Below the pieces are notes generated by a model. It searched no databases and was not told where the DNA came from. It saw only the letters and a program-made list of their open reading frames with translations. From the NCBI GenBank assembly GCA_017397935.1, contig JAFQHN010000016.1, forward strand, positions 1-64,000: a DNA stretch of 64,000 nucleotides. The letters run 5' to 3'. This stretch comes from Bacillota bacterium (GTDB lineage: Bacteria > Bacillota > Dehalobacteriia > UBA4068 > UBA4997). Positions 1-8,714 of this stretch are shown one piece after another (the stretch's first letter is position 1; every line of letters starts with the position of its first letter). The position numbers and the translations under genes were made by a program.

Positions 1-70
1 TGTAGCTCAGTGGATAGAGCGTCGGCCTCCGGAGCCGAAAGCGTAGGTTCGATTCCTATCAGGCGTACCA
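1..70 (+). tRNA. tRNA-Arg (anticodon CCG), 5' end cut by the window
   Basis: The D-arm (gctc..gagc), anticodon stem-loop (tcggc/ctccgga/gccga), T-arm (gtagg/ttcgatt/cctat) and the 3' acceptor strand followed by an encoded CCA at 68-70 can all be drawn. The seven-base loop gives anticodon CCG, which reads the Arg codon CGG. About five bases of the 5' acceptor strand lie outside the window. Confidence 0.93.
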
Positions 71-75
71 AAATC

Positions 76-114
76 AGACGTTCAACTTTTCAAAATCGTT
101 GGGCGTCTTTTTTT
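76..114 (+). terminator. Rho-independent terminator after the tRNA
   Basis: Arms agacgttcaac (76-86) and gttgggcgtct (97-107) pair with one mismatch and one wobble. A run of seven or more T follows at 107-114. Confidence 0.85.
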
Positions 115-260
115 ATGTTTGTTTGTCCAAAATTATTACATATTAAATTATAAACTCTAAAATTGAATATGTCCACCCTTTTGCCGCCCTGTCATTATCA
201 AAAATTTTTTTATCATCACAAATATTTGCCTGGGCACATCACATATATGCCGTTTTGCCG
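115..260. other. AT-rich intergenic stretch, nothing recognised
   Basis: With the flanking terminator and promoter this makes a gene-free gap of about 310 bases. I see no ORF with a ribosome-binding site, no repeat and no RNA structure in it. Confidence 0.6.
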
Positions 261-289
261 TTGTTAGAAAGCAGATTTTGTGATATAAT
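261..289 (+). promoter_or_regulatory. Sigma-A-type promoter of the MBL nuclease gene
   Basis: A -35 TTGTTA (261-266), 17-base spacer and perfect -10 TATAAT (284-289) are preceded by TG at 281-282, which makes an extended -10. The start codon is about 95 bases downstream. Confidence 0.8.
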
Positions 290-383
290 GATATAGAAAC
301 AATTTTTGTAAAAACTCAGCAAGCTACACAATTTTCGCTGATATTTTATGATTTTTTCTGCATAACAAAGGAGGTTATGCTAT

Positions 384-1955
384 ATGAAACTGACATTTTT
401 GGGTGCCGCCGGCACCGTTACCGGCTCATGTTATCTGCTGGAACACGAGGGCAGCCGTTTTCTCGTTGATTGCGGTATGTTTCAGGGCAATAAAAAGCTG
501 AAAGAAAACAACTATGCCCCCTTTGCTTTTAACCCCTCTGAAATTGATTTTGTACTGCTTACCCACGCCCACATTGACCACAGCGGTTTGTTGCCCAAGC
601 TGGTTAAGCACGGTTTTGCCGGCCCGATTTACACCACCTCTGCCACTTGCGATTTGTCAGCCGTAATGCTGCCGGACTCTGCCCATATCCAGGAAGCCGA
701 GGTTGAGCGCAAAAACCGCAAGGGTGCGCGAGCCGGTTTGCAGCCCTTAACCCCGATTTACAATATGCAGGACGCTTACAATACCGTGCAGCGCCTGCAA
801 AGCCACGAATACAACCGCAGCTTCTCACCGGCCCCGGACATTACAGCAACTTTTATGGATGCCGGTCACATTTTGGGCTCGGCCATGGTCATGCTGGAAT
901 ATACCGAAAACGGCAAGCCGAAGAAGATGCTGTTCTCCGGTGATTTGGGCCGCTATAACGCCGCCATCGTCAATGACCCCACCCAGGTGGAGGCCGCCGA
1001 TTATCTGGTAATTGAAACCACCTACGGCAACCGCCTGCACCATGATGAGGCCATTGATCTTGACGCCAAGCAGAAATTTCTCGCCGCCACCATCAATGAT
1101 ACCTTCAAGCGCGGCGGCAACGTGATCATCCCTGCCTTTGCGGTGGACCGCTGCCAGGATTTACTGTTGGAGCTGACGGTACTGCAAAACGAGGGTTTGA
1201 TTGGTGACTGCAAAATTTATGTAGACAGTCCGCTGGCCGTAAAAGCCACTACCATTTTTGACAATCACCCGGAATATTTTGATGCCGAAACCAACGCCAT
1301 CATCGCACAATACGGCCGCAGCCCGTTCAGCAACCGCAATATTGTTTACTCACAAACGGTGGCGGAATCGCAGGCCATCAACCAGATCAAAAGCCATGCC
1401 ATTATCATCTCAGCCAGCGGTATGGCTGATGCCGGCCGCATTAAATACCACTTGAAGCATAACCTGTGGCGGCCGGAAAGCACCGTGATTTTTGCAGGTT
1501 ATCAAGCCGAAGGCACGCTGGGACGCCGCTTGATCGAAGGCGAAAAGTTGGTGCGCATCCACGGCGAACAAATTGATGTCAAGGCCAAAATTGTCACGCT
1601 CTCCGGCTACTCGGCCCATGCCGATTATAATGAAATGTGCCGTTGGCTGGAAGGTTTTAAGCAGCTGCCGCAGAAAATCTTTTTGATCCACGGCGAGGAC
1701 GCCGCCCGCAGCCATTTTGCCACCGTGCTGCATGATAAATTCGGTCTGTCTGCCGAAATTCCCAACCACGGTGACAGCTTTGATTTGTCGCGCCCGACGC
1801 TGAAACCCGTGCTGCATCCCAAGCTGCCCGATACCTCGGCGGCCGATTCGATGATGCTCTATCTGGACATCGAGGATGTGCTGCAAGGCATGGCCCGCCG
1901 CGGCGATACCGCCAAATTGCAGCAGATTTTGGATTACCTTTTGCAGCTTGATTAA
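384..1955 (+). CDS. MBL-fold/beta-CASP ribonuclease-like protein
   Basis: The 523-residue protein has a metallo-beta-lactamase domain with the zinc motif HAHIDH at residues 61-66. A beta-CASP and RNA-metabolising C-terminal part follows, with a GYSAHAD motif near residue 410 and IHGE downstream. The family (COG1236, YSH1/CPSF-like) cleaves or trims RNA in the cytoplasm; the actual substrate cannot be read here. The start has a near-perfect ribosome-binding site (AAAGGAGG at 368-375). A small membrane-protein gene follows 45 bases downstream, probably on the same transcript. It is distinct from the RNase J gene at 36-38 kb, which has the bacterial RNase J architecture. Confidence 0.88.
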   Translation: MKLTFLGAAGTVTGSCYLLEHEGSRFLVDCGMFQGNKKLKENNYAPFAFNPSEIDFVLLTHAHIDHSGLLPKLVKHGFAGPIYTTSATCDLSAVMLPDSAHIQEAEVERKNRKGARAGLQPLTPIYNMQDAYNTVQRLQSHEYNRSFSPAPDITATFMDAGHILGSAMVMLEYTENGKPKKMLFSGDLGRYNAAIVNDPTQVEAADYLVIETTYGNRLHHDEAIDLDAKQKFLAATINDTFKRGGNVIIPAFAVDRCQDLLLELTVLQNEGLIGDCKIYVDSPLAVKATTIFDNHPEYFDAETNAIIAQYGRSPFSNRNIVYSQTVAESQAINQIKSHAIIISASGMADAGRIKYHLKHNLWRPESTVIFAGYQAEGTLGRRLIEGEKLVRIHGEQIDVKAKIVTLSGYSAHADYNEMCRWLEGFKQLPQKIFLIHGEDAARSHFATVLHDKFGLSAEIPNHGDSFDLSRPTLKPVLHPKLPDTSAADSMMLYLDIEDVLQGMARRGDTAKLQQILDYLLQLD

Positions 1956-2000
1956 CAACATTAGCTTCAAACTGACTATCTGAAAGGATTTTGCCTGTTT

Positions 2001-2411
2001 ATGAAACTGTTTTTTAAGATACTCGGACGCAGCTTTGCGGTTGTGTTCCTGTTGTCCATCGGCCTCACACTTTTCAGCCTGCTTACGCCCGACGATACGG
2101 CGGCTAAAACGATTTGCGGCAATTATGCGCTGGTCAAGGAAAATTCCCGTTCCACCTACATCATCAACACCGAAAACGGCGAGCAGGCCATTCCCAGCAT
2201 CATCATCTCCTACTCCGATAACCAGAATTTTATCGCCGCCAAGCAAACCGAGGTGCCGCCCAGCGATGTCAAGCCGGATTACACCACTTACAGCTATTGG
2301 CTTATCGACACCGAGAGTGGAGAAATTACCGGCCCTCTGGCCAATGAAGCTGATTTCACCGCCTTTTGCAGCCAACACAACCTGACCTTTGGTGAATGGC
2401 TGGGAAGCTGA
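2001..2411 (+). CDS. Small single-pass membrane or exported protein, function unknown
   Basis: This 136-residue protein starts with a short basic stretch and one hydrophobic segment (about residues 8-28), followed by a roughly 100-residue polar domain. That looks like a membrane-anchored or secreted protein with an outward-facing domain. There is no lipobox cysteine and I recognise no family. A ribosome-binding site (AAAGGA, about 1982-1987) precedes the ATG. It is probably co-transcribed with the upstream nuclease gene and ends just before a terminator. Confidence 0.72.
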   Translation: MKLFFKILGRSFAVVFLLSIGLTLFSLLTPDDTAAKTICGNYALVKENSRSTYIINTENGEQAIPSIIISYSDNQNFIAAKQTEVPPSDVKPDYTTYSYWLIDTESGEITGPLANEADFTAFCSQHNLTFGEWLGS

Positions 2412-2430
2412 AAATTTACCCCAAATAATA

Positions 2431-2471
2431 AACAGGTGAGTAACCGCCAAGGTTGACCCACCTGTTTTTTT
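2431..2471. terminator. Bidirectional terminator between convergent genes
   Basis: Arms aacaggtg (2431-2438) and cacctgtt (2459-2466) are followed by T7 on the plus strand. Read on the minus strand the same hairpin is followed by TTTATTATTT, so it can also end the pdxK-side transcript. Confidence 0.85.
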
Positions 2472-2485
2472 ATGATTTCTTTTTA

Positions 2486-3319
2486 TTAGAGCATTTTCAA
2501 ATACGGCTCAAAATCCAGACCGTCACGGGCCGAACCGCCGGCCGCAGCAGTATTTTTGGCCACCAGATACACAAAAAATGCCGCTTTTTCCAGCGCCTCC
2601 TGCATATTTTGGCCGGCCAGCAGGCTGCCGCACAGCACCGAAGCAAAAACATCACCGGCGCCTGCAAAGCTCACCTCTACCAACGGCTCCTCCACCCAAT
2701 AAAAATGGTTTAACCCGGCATCAAAGGCCAGATTAGCCACGGTATTCGGTTTGGAACGCACACCCGTCAGCACCACTTTGCCTGCCCCCAGCTCCGCCAG
2801 GTCCCTCACGATTTTCAGCGCCTCGGCCTCATCAATCTTCTCGCCGCAATATTCACGCCCCAGCAGCATACAGGCCTCGGTAATGTTCGGGGTTATAACA
2901 TCAGCCTGCGCCACCAGCTTTTTCATCGAGCCGCACAGCGTTGCATCGCAAGCAGAATAAGCCTTGCCGTTATCACCCAGCACAGGGTCAACCAAAACCA
3001 GCCGCAGAGAATCCTCCTGATGCAGTTTGCGGATAATGCCGCTGACAATATCCACCTGCGCCGCCGAGCCCAAAAACCCCGTATAAACACCGGCAAATTG
3101 CAGGTTCAGCTTCTGCCATTCCGCAAAATAAGCCGGCATATCATCGGTAAAATCACGGCAGTAGCAGCTGTCATAGCCCGTGTGATTTGAAAACACCGCC
3201 GTGGGCAGCGGGCAGCATTGAAACCCCATCACCGAAAGAATCGGCAGCGCTGCCGTCAGCGAACAATGGCCAAAACCGGACAAATCATTTATCGCAGCCA
3301 CCAAAGGCGCCTTACGCAT
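2486..3319 (-). CDS. pdxK: Pyridoxal/pyridoxamine kinase (PfkB/ThiD superfamily)
   Basis: The 277-residue protein has the ribokinase-like order of the vitamin B6 kinases. The substrate side is DLSGFGHCS near residue 12, then DPVLGDNGKAY (111-121) and TPNITEA (143-149). The anion-hole/catalytic motif GAGD is at 220-223 with Asp223 as base. The family phosphorylates pyridoxal, pyridoxine or pyridoxamine with ATP in the cytoplasm. The start has AGGAGG (3328-3333) eight bases upstream. It is the last gene of the obg-nadD-yqeK-rsfS run. A hydroxymethylpyrimidine kinase is the nearest alternative, but the N-terminal motif favours a B6 kinase. Confidence 0.85.
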   Translation of the reverse strand: MRKAPLVAAINDLSGFGHCSLTAALPILSVMGFQCCPLPTAVFSNHTGYDSCYCRDFTDDMPAYFAEWQKLNLQFAGVYTGFLGSAAQVDIVSGIIRKLHQEDSLRLVLVDPVLGDNGKAYSACDATLCGSMKKLVAQADVITPNITEACMLLGREYCGEKIDEAEALKIVRDLAELGAGKVVLTGVRSKPNTVANLAFDAGLNHFYWVEEPLVEVSFAGAGDVFASVLCGSLLAGQNMQEALEKAAFFVYLVAKNTAAAGGSARDGLDFEPYLKML

Positions 3320-3343
3320 TTTTCATTCCTCCTAAGGGTCGGT

Positions 3344-3829
3344 TTATTCCACAGGGGTAAAGCGATAAGCAGGTGCATCGCCCCACAAATGTTCCAGATT
3401 ATAATAAGCGCGCTGTTCATCGGCAAAAACATGAACGATCAGCACACCGTAATCCAGCAGCACCCACTCAGCATCATTGTAGCCCTCAATACGCAGCGGA
3501 CGCAGGCCCTGTTCAGCCAGTTTTTCCTCAATATTATCGCTGATAGCGCGAATCTGCGGCTTATTGCTGCCGGACAGCAGCAGGAAATAATCCGCCACCG
3601 GAGAAATTCCGCGCAAATCAATCCCCACAATATCACGGGCTTTTTTGGCATAACCGTAAGCGGCCGCAGCGTGTACCAGCTCGTCCAAATCATCAATATT
3701 CAGCTTGGCAGCCTCGGCCTCATCAGCCGCAAAATCACGGTTTTCCATTTCTTTCTCAGCAGCGTCGGCAGCAGCCTCGCCCATTTCTTCAATATTTTTG
3801 TTCAGCAAATCCTTCAAGTTTTCCGTCAA
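3344..3829 (-). CDS. rsfS: Ribosomal silencing factor RsfS with an acidic N-terminal extension
   Basis: The RsfS/Iojap domain occupies roughly residues 50-161. It has the conserved DIVGIDLRGISPVADYF segment and the C-terminal LDYGVLIVHVF. RsfS binds L14 on the 50S subunit and blocks subunit joining. The family is usually about 110-120 residues; here about 45 extra Glu/Ala-rich residues precede it. I start at a TTG because AAGGAG (3840-3845) lies about ten bases upstream; a TTG at 3847 has no such site. The gene sits in the classic nadD-yqeK-rsfS order. Confidence 0.88.
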   Translation of the reverse strand: MTENLKDLLNKNIEEMGEAAADAAEKEMENRDFAADEAEAAKLNIDDLDELVHAAAAYGYAKKARDIVGIDLRGISPVADYFLLLSGSNKPQIRAISDNIEEKLAEQGLRPLRIEGYNDAEWVLLDYGVLIVHVFADEQRAYYNLEHLWGDAPAYRFTPVE

Positions 3830-3861
3830 AGTAAAGCACTCCTTCAAATTTTCATCAATTT

Positions 3862-4521
3862 TTATAATAAGTTCTTGTAATATTCATATCCTTGGAAGGC
3901 CAGCGGATGAATAAACCGCTGCTGCACCTCCAAAAAGTGAATTGCACCGTACATACAGGCTGCCACACCGGCCGTCAGGCTCTCCTCTGCCGCCGCCCTG
4001 ATATGCGCCAGATCGGGGAAATCCCTCCCCGGCTCAATCAAATCGGCCACAAAAACCAACTGCTCCAACACTGTCATCTGCGGCTTACCCAGCGTGTGCC
4101 ACAGGCAGGACTGCTGAATTTCCTCATCCAGCCGCGGATATTCCGCCGCAAAATCACCCAGCAAAACCGCACCGGCAGGCGCGTGCCACAGCACCTTGTG
4201 CGCCAGCACATCCTCATCCCCGGCCAGCGGAGAACGCAGCAACAGCGTCAGCTGCTCATCACGGGGCAATTCCTTGGCAATATCATGGCATAAACCGGCC
4301 AAATAAGCCTTTTTATCGTCCGCCCCATACTTTTGAGCCAGACGCGCCGCCGTTTGTGCGACCCCCAGCGAATGAAGCAGCCTTGGGGCGCCCAATTTGC
4401 CGGCCACCAACTGGTATTCCGCCGCAAACTGCGTCAGATATACCTCATCGTCAGCCTGAAACTGCCGCAGCAGCTCTTGCTCACGGATGGCAGCATCCTC
4501 AGTTATAATATCTTCACGCAT
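3862..4521 (-). CDS. yqeK: HD-domain Ap4A hydrolase, YqeK family
   Basis: The 219-residue protein carries the HD metal site as H50, the HD pair at 79-80, H108, H113 and the later D160 in ADLIEPGR. These are the YqeK signatures. YqeK enzymes split diadenosine tetraphosphate symmetrically into two ADP in the cytoplasm. About 25 N-terminal residues exceed the usual length, and the ribosome-binding site before this ATG is weak, so the true start could lie further in. It lies between nadD and rsfS, the common Firmicutes order. Confidence 0.88.
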   Translation of the reverse strand: MREDIITEDAAIREQELLRQFQADDEVYLTQFAAEYQLVAGKLGAPRLLHSLGVAQTAARLAQKYGADDKKAYLAGLCHDIAKELPRDEQLTLLLRSPLAGDEDVLAHKVLWHAPAGAVLLGDFAAEYPRLDEEIQQSCLWHTLGKPQMTVLEQLVFVADLIEPGRDFPDLAHIRAAAEESLTAGVAACMYGAIHFLEVQQRFIHPLAFQGYEYYKNLL

Positions 4522-4578
4522 AATCTTAATTTTACACTCTCATATCACAAAATTTTGTATCAAATCACTCGTATTAAA

Positions 4579-5187
4579 TCACTCGCCGTCCCGGTACAGG
4601 CCGTGCTTGGCAATATACATCTCCACCGTCTCCGGCAGCAAATACTTTACCGGCTCACCGCTTTGCACCCTGCGCCGAATATCGCTGGAAGAAATAGCCA
4701 GCGCCGGAACCTCCATAAAATACAGCTTGGCAGCCAGTTTGGGCGGCAGACTGAAATTATCCAGCCGATAACCCGGCCGTGTGGCCGCAATAAAACTGCA
4801 AAAATCCACCAGCTCCTCAATTTTTCGCCATTGCATAATTTCCAGCACCGCATCGGCACCGGTAATAAAAAACAGCTCTGCTTCATCACCGTACTGCTGA
4901 TGAAAAGCCTGCATAGTATCAAATGTGTAGGAAATCTGCGGGCGGCGCACCTCCCAATCCGACACCACAAAATTCTCATTGGCCACCGTGGCCAGCAGCG
5001 TCATCATCAGGCGCTCATCAGGCAAGGTCAGTTTACGCTCCTGCTTATGCGGCGGATGACCGGAGGGCACAAAAATTACCTTATCCAGATTAAAGCGGTG
5101 GCGCGCAGCCTCGGCCGTCACCAAATGCCCGTAATGTATCGGGTCAAAAGTACCGCCCATGATACCCAAACGCTGTTTTTGCTGCAC
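4579..5187 (-). CDS. nadD: Nicotinate-nucleotide adenylyltransferase
   Basis: NadD joins nicotinate mononucleotide and ATP to give deamido-NAD, a step in NAD synthesis. The nucleotidyltransferase motif GGTFDPIHYGH (residues 11-21) and the C-terminal ISSSDIRRR motif are present, and the 202-residue length is normal. I choose a GTG start at 5185-5187 because AGGAGG (5196-5201) is exactly eight bases upstream. The longer ATG and TTG options overlap or precede that site. The stop lies 57 bases before yqeK. Confidence 0.93.
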   Translation of the reverse strand: MQQKQRLGIMGGTFDPIHYGHLVTAEAARHRFNLDKVIFVPSGHPPHKQERKLTLPDERLMMTLLATVANENFVVSDWEVRRPQISYTFDTMQAFHQQYGDEAELFFITGADAVLEIMQWRKIEELVDFCSFIAATRPGYRLDNFSLPPKLAAKLYFMEVPALAISSSDIRRRVQSGEPVKYLLPETVEMYIAKHGLYRDGE

Positions 5188-5195
5188 GGCCATCA

Positions 5196-5201
5196 CCTCC
5201 T
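5196..5201 (-). promoter_or_regulatory. Ribosome-binding site that fixes the nadD GTG start
   Basis: AGGAGGTGAT is a full anti-SD match, but it runs into the ATG at 5191-5193. Only the GTG at 5185-5187 sits at a normal eight-base spacing. Confidence 0.6.
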
Positions 5202-5217
5202 CGCCCAAACATCACCA

Positions 5218-6564
5218 TTACTCCAATGTCCCCAGGAAACCAAAGTCCGGCGGATATTTGTGGCTGCCAAAAGTCACATCCACCGACCACGCAGCCGCCA
5301 TCGCCAGCACCATTTTCTCATCCGGCACCACCGGGCGGAAACCGGGCTGCCTTCTCTCGGCCGCCTCATTGGCAAAGGCAGGATTGATGGCAATTTCCTC
5401 CTCGGTCGGCTCGCCCACAAACCAAATCAGCTCTTGCAGCTCGCCGCTGTACCCATAGGCACGCACAATATTACCGCCACGGATACCAACCCAACCGTGG
5501 TTGCCCAAACCGCGCATGGTAGAGTAAAAGCAGGCGTTGCCAAACAGCCGCCCAACATCCTTCAACCACGGTATATTCTCCGCCGAGCGATTCATGTCCG
5601 CCTTTTGCCACAGCGTTTTGCCGACAACCAGTACCCAACCGGAAAGCGTGGGGGTCACAAAAACCTGATTGTTGTCCGCATAAGCCTCGGTCAGGCCTTT
5701 GGTCCAGTTGGCAGGCTGCACCTGCCCCAAACGCAGCGCCGCGATAACCTCCGACGGCTTGCAGCCGGGGATAGCCAACCACGCCATTTTGGGGCCAAAA
5801 GCCAGCGGAGATTCGGGCAGCAGGCCGTCATCGGCCACATCCAGTCCCGCCTGGCCGGTAAAAAATTCCACCGATTGCTCTGCATTAACCTGCGGCAACG
5901 CATTCAACAGACGGGTTTCCTCCAAGGCGGCTTCATCCAGCAGATTTTCTTCCGTCACCCCGGCCACCGATAGTTTCGGCATCACCACGGTTGCTTCCAT
6001 AGGCTGTTCGGCGTTATCGTTTGCCTTATTATCAGTATCAGCACTCTCTGCCTCGTCAGCCATGATTGCCGCAGTCTCCTCGGGCTGCAAAATTCTGGTA
6101 TTCTCATCATCGTCAGCCACAATTTCAGACGCATCTTCGCCTTCAATTTCAGACACATCTTCGGCTTCACTTTCGGCTTCAATTTTGGTTTCGGTCCGTG
6201 CCGCCTCTTGGGCCTCCAAACCGGCGGTAATACGCTCGATGGCCGCATCAAAATCAAATTCAGCCGCCGGCTTTACCTCCTCGCCCTCCAAAAAGCTCTG
6301 CGCAAAAGCAGGGGGCGCAAATTCGGCAGTCTGCTCCAAATCCGCAGCCGGTACATTATCCAGCAGCAAGCCAATATCCGTGCTCTCTGCCGCAGCATTA
6401 ACCGTTGGTGCAACAGGTGCCTCAGGCTGTTTGGCCGCCGCCTCAGCCGCCGCATAAGCAGACTCTCTGATCGCCCTGCTGCCCCAAACCGCAAACCCCA
6501 ACAAGGCTGTCAGCATCACCAACAGCACCAATCCGGGCCCGAAAAATACCTCTAAATCAAACAC
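5218..6564 (-). CDS. Membrane-anchored acidic protein with a Trp/Gly-rich C-terminal domain, function unknown
   Basis: I do not recognise this 448-residue protein. One hydrophobic segment (about residues 9-28) is followed by about 220 residues very rich in Glu, Asp and Ala, probably disordered. About 190 residues of a globular, Trp/Gly-rich domain follow, with GWVLVVG, GNHGWVGIRGG and VRAYGYSGEL. The domain looks compact and conserved in style, but its fold is unknown to me. GGGAGG (6572-6577) is seven bases from a GTG at 6562-6564, preferred over the TTG two codons earlier. It lies 50 bases after obg and 30 before nadD, inside the same operon. Confidence 0.75.
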   Translation of the reverse strand: MFDLEVFFGPGLVLLVMLTALLGFAVWGSRAIRESAYAAAEAAAKQPEAPVAPTVNAAAESTDIGLLLDNVPAADLEQTAEFAPPAFAQSFLEGEEVKPAAEFDFDAAIERITAGLEAQEAARTETKIEAESEAEDVSEIEGEDASEIVADDDENTRILQPEETAAIMADEAESADTDNKANDNAEQPMEATVVMPKLSVAGVTEENLLDEAALEETRLLNALPQVNAEQSVEFFTGQAGLDVADDGLLPESPLAFGPKMAWLAIPGCKPSEVIAALRLGQVQPANWTKGLTEAYADNNQVFVTPTLSGWVLVVGKTLWQKADMNRSAENIPWLKDVGRLFGNACFYSTMRGLGNHGWVGIRGGNIVRAYGYSGELQELIWFVGEPTEEEIAINPAFANEAAERRQPGFRPVVPDEKMVLAMAAAWSVDVTFGSHKYPPDFGFLGTLE

Positions 6565-6614
6565 AAGCAAACCTCCCCATCATCACCGTCATACACCATA
6601 CCACAAAACGCCTG

Positions 6615-7901
6615 CTATTCGGCGTAATCGAACTCTTTGTCGGCAATCTGCACCAAGTCACCGTCCTGGGCGCCGGCCTTACGCAGGGCGTCATCCAGGC
6701 CAATTTTGGTCAGGATATTTTGCAGGCGGCGCAGCGAATCCTCATGGTCCCAGTTGGTCATAATAACCAACTTTTCCACCTTCTCGCCGGTAACACGCCA
6801 GAGGCCCGGTTCTTCCTCTTTGATCTCAAAATCAGGAGCCGCCGTAACCACCGTGATCTTGGTGTCATCCTGCTTGGCAGGTTCAGGCATCGGGGTATCC
6901 TGCAAAATCTCGTAAACCGTATACATCAACTCATTAAGGCCTTGTCCCGTCAAAGCTGAGATTTCAAAAATCTGATAATCCTCACCGTTGCGGTCTTTGC
7001 CAATGCGTTTTTTGAACTCGGCCAGCTTCTCCTGCGCGTCGGGCATATCCATTTTATTGGCCACCACAATGCGCCGCCGTTCCGCCAAATCAGCACGGTA
7101 CAGCTCCAATTCCCTGTCGATAACCGCAAACTCCTCCCACGGCTCCAACTCGGTCAAGCCACTCATATCCACCAGATGAATAAGCAGACGGGAGCGTTCT
7201 ACATGACGAAGGAAACGATGCCCCAAACCGGCACCGTCGGCCGCACCCTCAATCAAACCGGGAATATCCGCCAGCACAAAGCTCATACCGGGCTCCAACA
7301 TCACCACACCCAGATTGGGATGCAGAGTGGTAAAAGGATAATCGGCAATCTTGGGGCGGCTGCCCGAAACACGGGAAATAACCGTACTTTTGCCGGCATT
7401 GGGCAAACCAACCAGCGCAGCATCCGCCAACAGCTTCAATTCCAGTCGCAGCCAGCGCTCCTGCCCGGGCTCACCGTTTTCGGCAATCTCCGGCGCACGG
7501 TTTCTGGCCGAGTGGAAACGCGCATTACCACGGCCGCCACGGCCACCCTTGGCCACCACCACTCTCTGGTCCTTGTCCACAATATCAGCCAGCACCTCGC
7601 CCGTGGTATCATCACGCACAATGGTACCCACCGGTACCTTTACCAGCAAATCCTGGCCGTTTTTGCCGTGCATATTCTTACGCATACCGTTTTCGCCGCG
7701 CTCCGCCTTGTAATGCTGACGATACTTAAAATCCACCAGCGTACTCAGGCTCTCATCCGCCACAAAAACCACGTCGGCACCGTCACCGCCGTCACCGCCG
7801 GAAGGGCCGCCCATAGCCACATACTTCTCACGGCGAAAAGTTACAATGCCATTACCGCCGTCACCGGCTTTTACAAAAATTTTCACATAATCATAAAACA
7901 T
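6615..7901 (-). CDS. obg: Obg/CgtA GTPase, ribosome assembly and stress
   Basis: The protein has the glycine-rich Obg fold (residues 1-158), then a G domain with GLPNAGKS (165-172), DIPG (212-215), NKMD (282-285) and ISA (314-316). A C-terminal OCT domain (about 345-428) is the arrangement of Firmicutes Obg. It binds the 50S subunit and works in late ribosome assembly. TTGGAG stands eight bases before the ATG. It heads an operon with nadD, yqeK and rsfS, separated from rpmA by a terminator and its own promoter. There is no spo0B-like gene between rpmA and obg, unlike Bacillus. Confidence 0.96.
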   Translation of the reverse strand: MFYDYVKIFVKAGDGGNGIVTFRREKYVAMGGPSGGDGGDGADVVFVADESLSTLVDFKYRQHYKAERGENGMRKNMHGKNGQDLLVKVPVGTIVRDDTTGEVLADIVDKDQRVVVAKGGRGGRGNARFHSARNRAPEIAENGEPGQERWLRLELKLLADAALVGLPNAGKSTVISRVSGSRPKIADYPFTTLHPNLGVVMLEPGMSFVLADIPGLIEGAADGAGLGHRFLRHVERSRLLIHLVDMSGLTELEPWEEFAVIDRELELYRADLAERRRIVVANKMDMPDAQEKLAEFKKRIGKDRNGEDYQIFEISALTGQGLNELMYTVYEILQDTPMPEPAKQDDTKITVVTAAPDFEIKEEEPGLWRVTGEKVEKLVIMTNWDHEDSLRRLQNILTKIGLDDALRKAGAQDGDLVQIADKEFDYAE

Positions 7902-7939
7902 TTACAGTTCTCCAAATTAAAAAATAATTATACAGTTTT

Positions 7940-7968
7940 ATTATATCACAAATTATGCCGCCGGAAAA
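7940..7968 (-). promoter_or_regulatory. Promoter of the obg operon (extended -10)
   Basis: On the minus strand TGA-TATAAT (-10 hexamer 7940-7945) sits 17 bases from a poor -35 (TTTTCC, 7963-7968). The context TTTGTGATATAAT is identical to that of the promoter at 261-289. Confidence 0.7.
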
Positions 7969-8000
7969 GTGTTTTTAGATAAATTACTTTTTATACACAA

Positions 8001-8029
8001 AAAAAGCGGCACAGCCTAAGCCATGCCGC
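8001..8029 (-). terminator. Terminator of the rplU-rpmA operon
   Basis: On the minus strand GCGGCA (8029-8024) pairs with TGCCGC (8011-8006) around an imperfect inner stem. A run of T (A on plus, 7998-8005) follows. Confidence 0.85.
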
Positions 8030-8046
8030 CGATTATGCTTGTTTGA

Positions 8047-8310
8047 CTATGCAGTTTCAACTGCGTAAACGCTAACCTTTTTACGGGTCTTGTCTTTGCG
8101 TTCGTACTTAACAGTACCGTCCACCATAGCGAACAGAGTGTCATCCTTACCCAAACCAACATTGGTGCCGGGATGGAAATGGGTGCCACGCTGACGAACC
8201 AGAATGGAACCTGCGGTTACGAACTGACCATCATGGCGCTTCAAACCAAGTCGTTTCGATTGACTGTCACGACCGTTCTTAGAACTACCGCCAGCTTTCT
8301 TATGTGCCAT
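8047..8310 (-). CDS. rpmA: 50S ribosomal protein L27, no N-terminal propeptide
   Basis: The 87-residue protein begins [17 protein letters not shown], the mature L27 N-terminus that reaches the peptidyl-transferase centre. Firmicutes L27 usually carries a 7-12 residue leader ending in FFA or similar, removed by the protease Prp; none is present. AAGGAGG stands eight bases before the ATG at 8308-8310, which makes the longer in-frame GTG at 8319 unlikely. The gap to rplU is only about 90 bases and holds no prp/ysxB gene. Confidence 0.96.
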   Translation of the reverse strand: MAHKKAGGSSKNGRDSQSKRLGLKRHDGQFVTAGSILVRQRGTHFHPGTNVGLGKDDTLFAMVDGTVKYERKDKTRKKVSVYAVETA

Positions 8311-8402
8311 GAAATCCACCTCCTTTTATTGTGGGAAAAAATCTTATAATTGATTTTGCTTATTTACTATAAAATAGTCAGCACTAAAATAATCAGCACT
8401 GA

Positions 8403-8714
8403 TTAAGCGTTGATAGCTTCAACCTGTACTTTGGTGTAGGGCTGACGATGACCATTCTTCTTACGAATGTTCTTCTTGGCCTTGTAGTGGAAAACTACAA
8501 CCTTTTTGCCCTTGCCGTGTTCCAGAACCTTCAAGCTAACGCTGGCACCGGCAACAACCGGGCTGCCAACCTGCAAAGATTCACCTTCGCCCACAGCCAA
8601 AACCTTAGCAGCCTCAACAACAGAGCCTACCTCAGCGTCCAACAGCTCAACATTCAGAACATCGCCCTGATTAACACGATACTGCTTACCGCCGGTTTCA
8701 ATAATTGCGTACAT
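8403..8714 (-). CDS. rplU: 50S ribosomal protein L21
   Basis: The 103-residue protein begins [14 protein letters not shown] and contains the conserved basic [17 protein letters not shown] segment that contacts 23S rRNA. Length and sequence are standard for L21. It is the first gene of a two-gene ribosomal operon with rpmA, behind a strong promoter and a structured leader. A GGAGGTG ribosome-binding site precedes the ATG. Confidence 0.97.
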   Translation of the reverse strand: MYAIIETGGKQYRVNQGDVLNVELLDAEVGSVVEAAKVLAVGEGESLQVGSPVVAGASVSLKVLEHGKGKKVVVFHYKAKKNIRKKNGHRQPYTKVQVEAINA

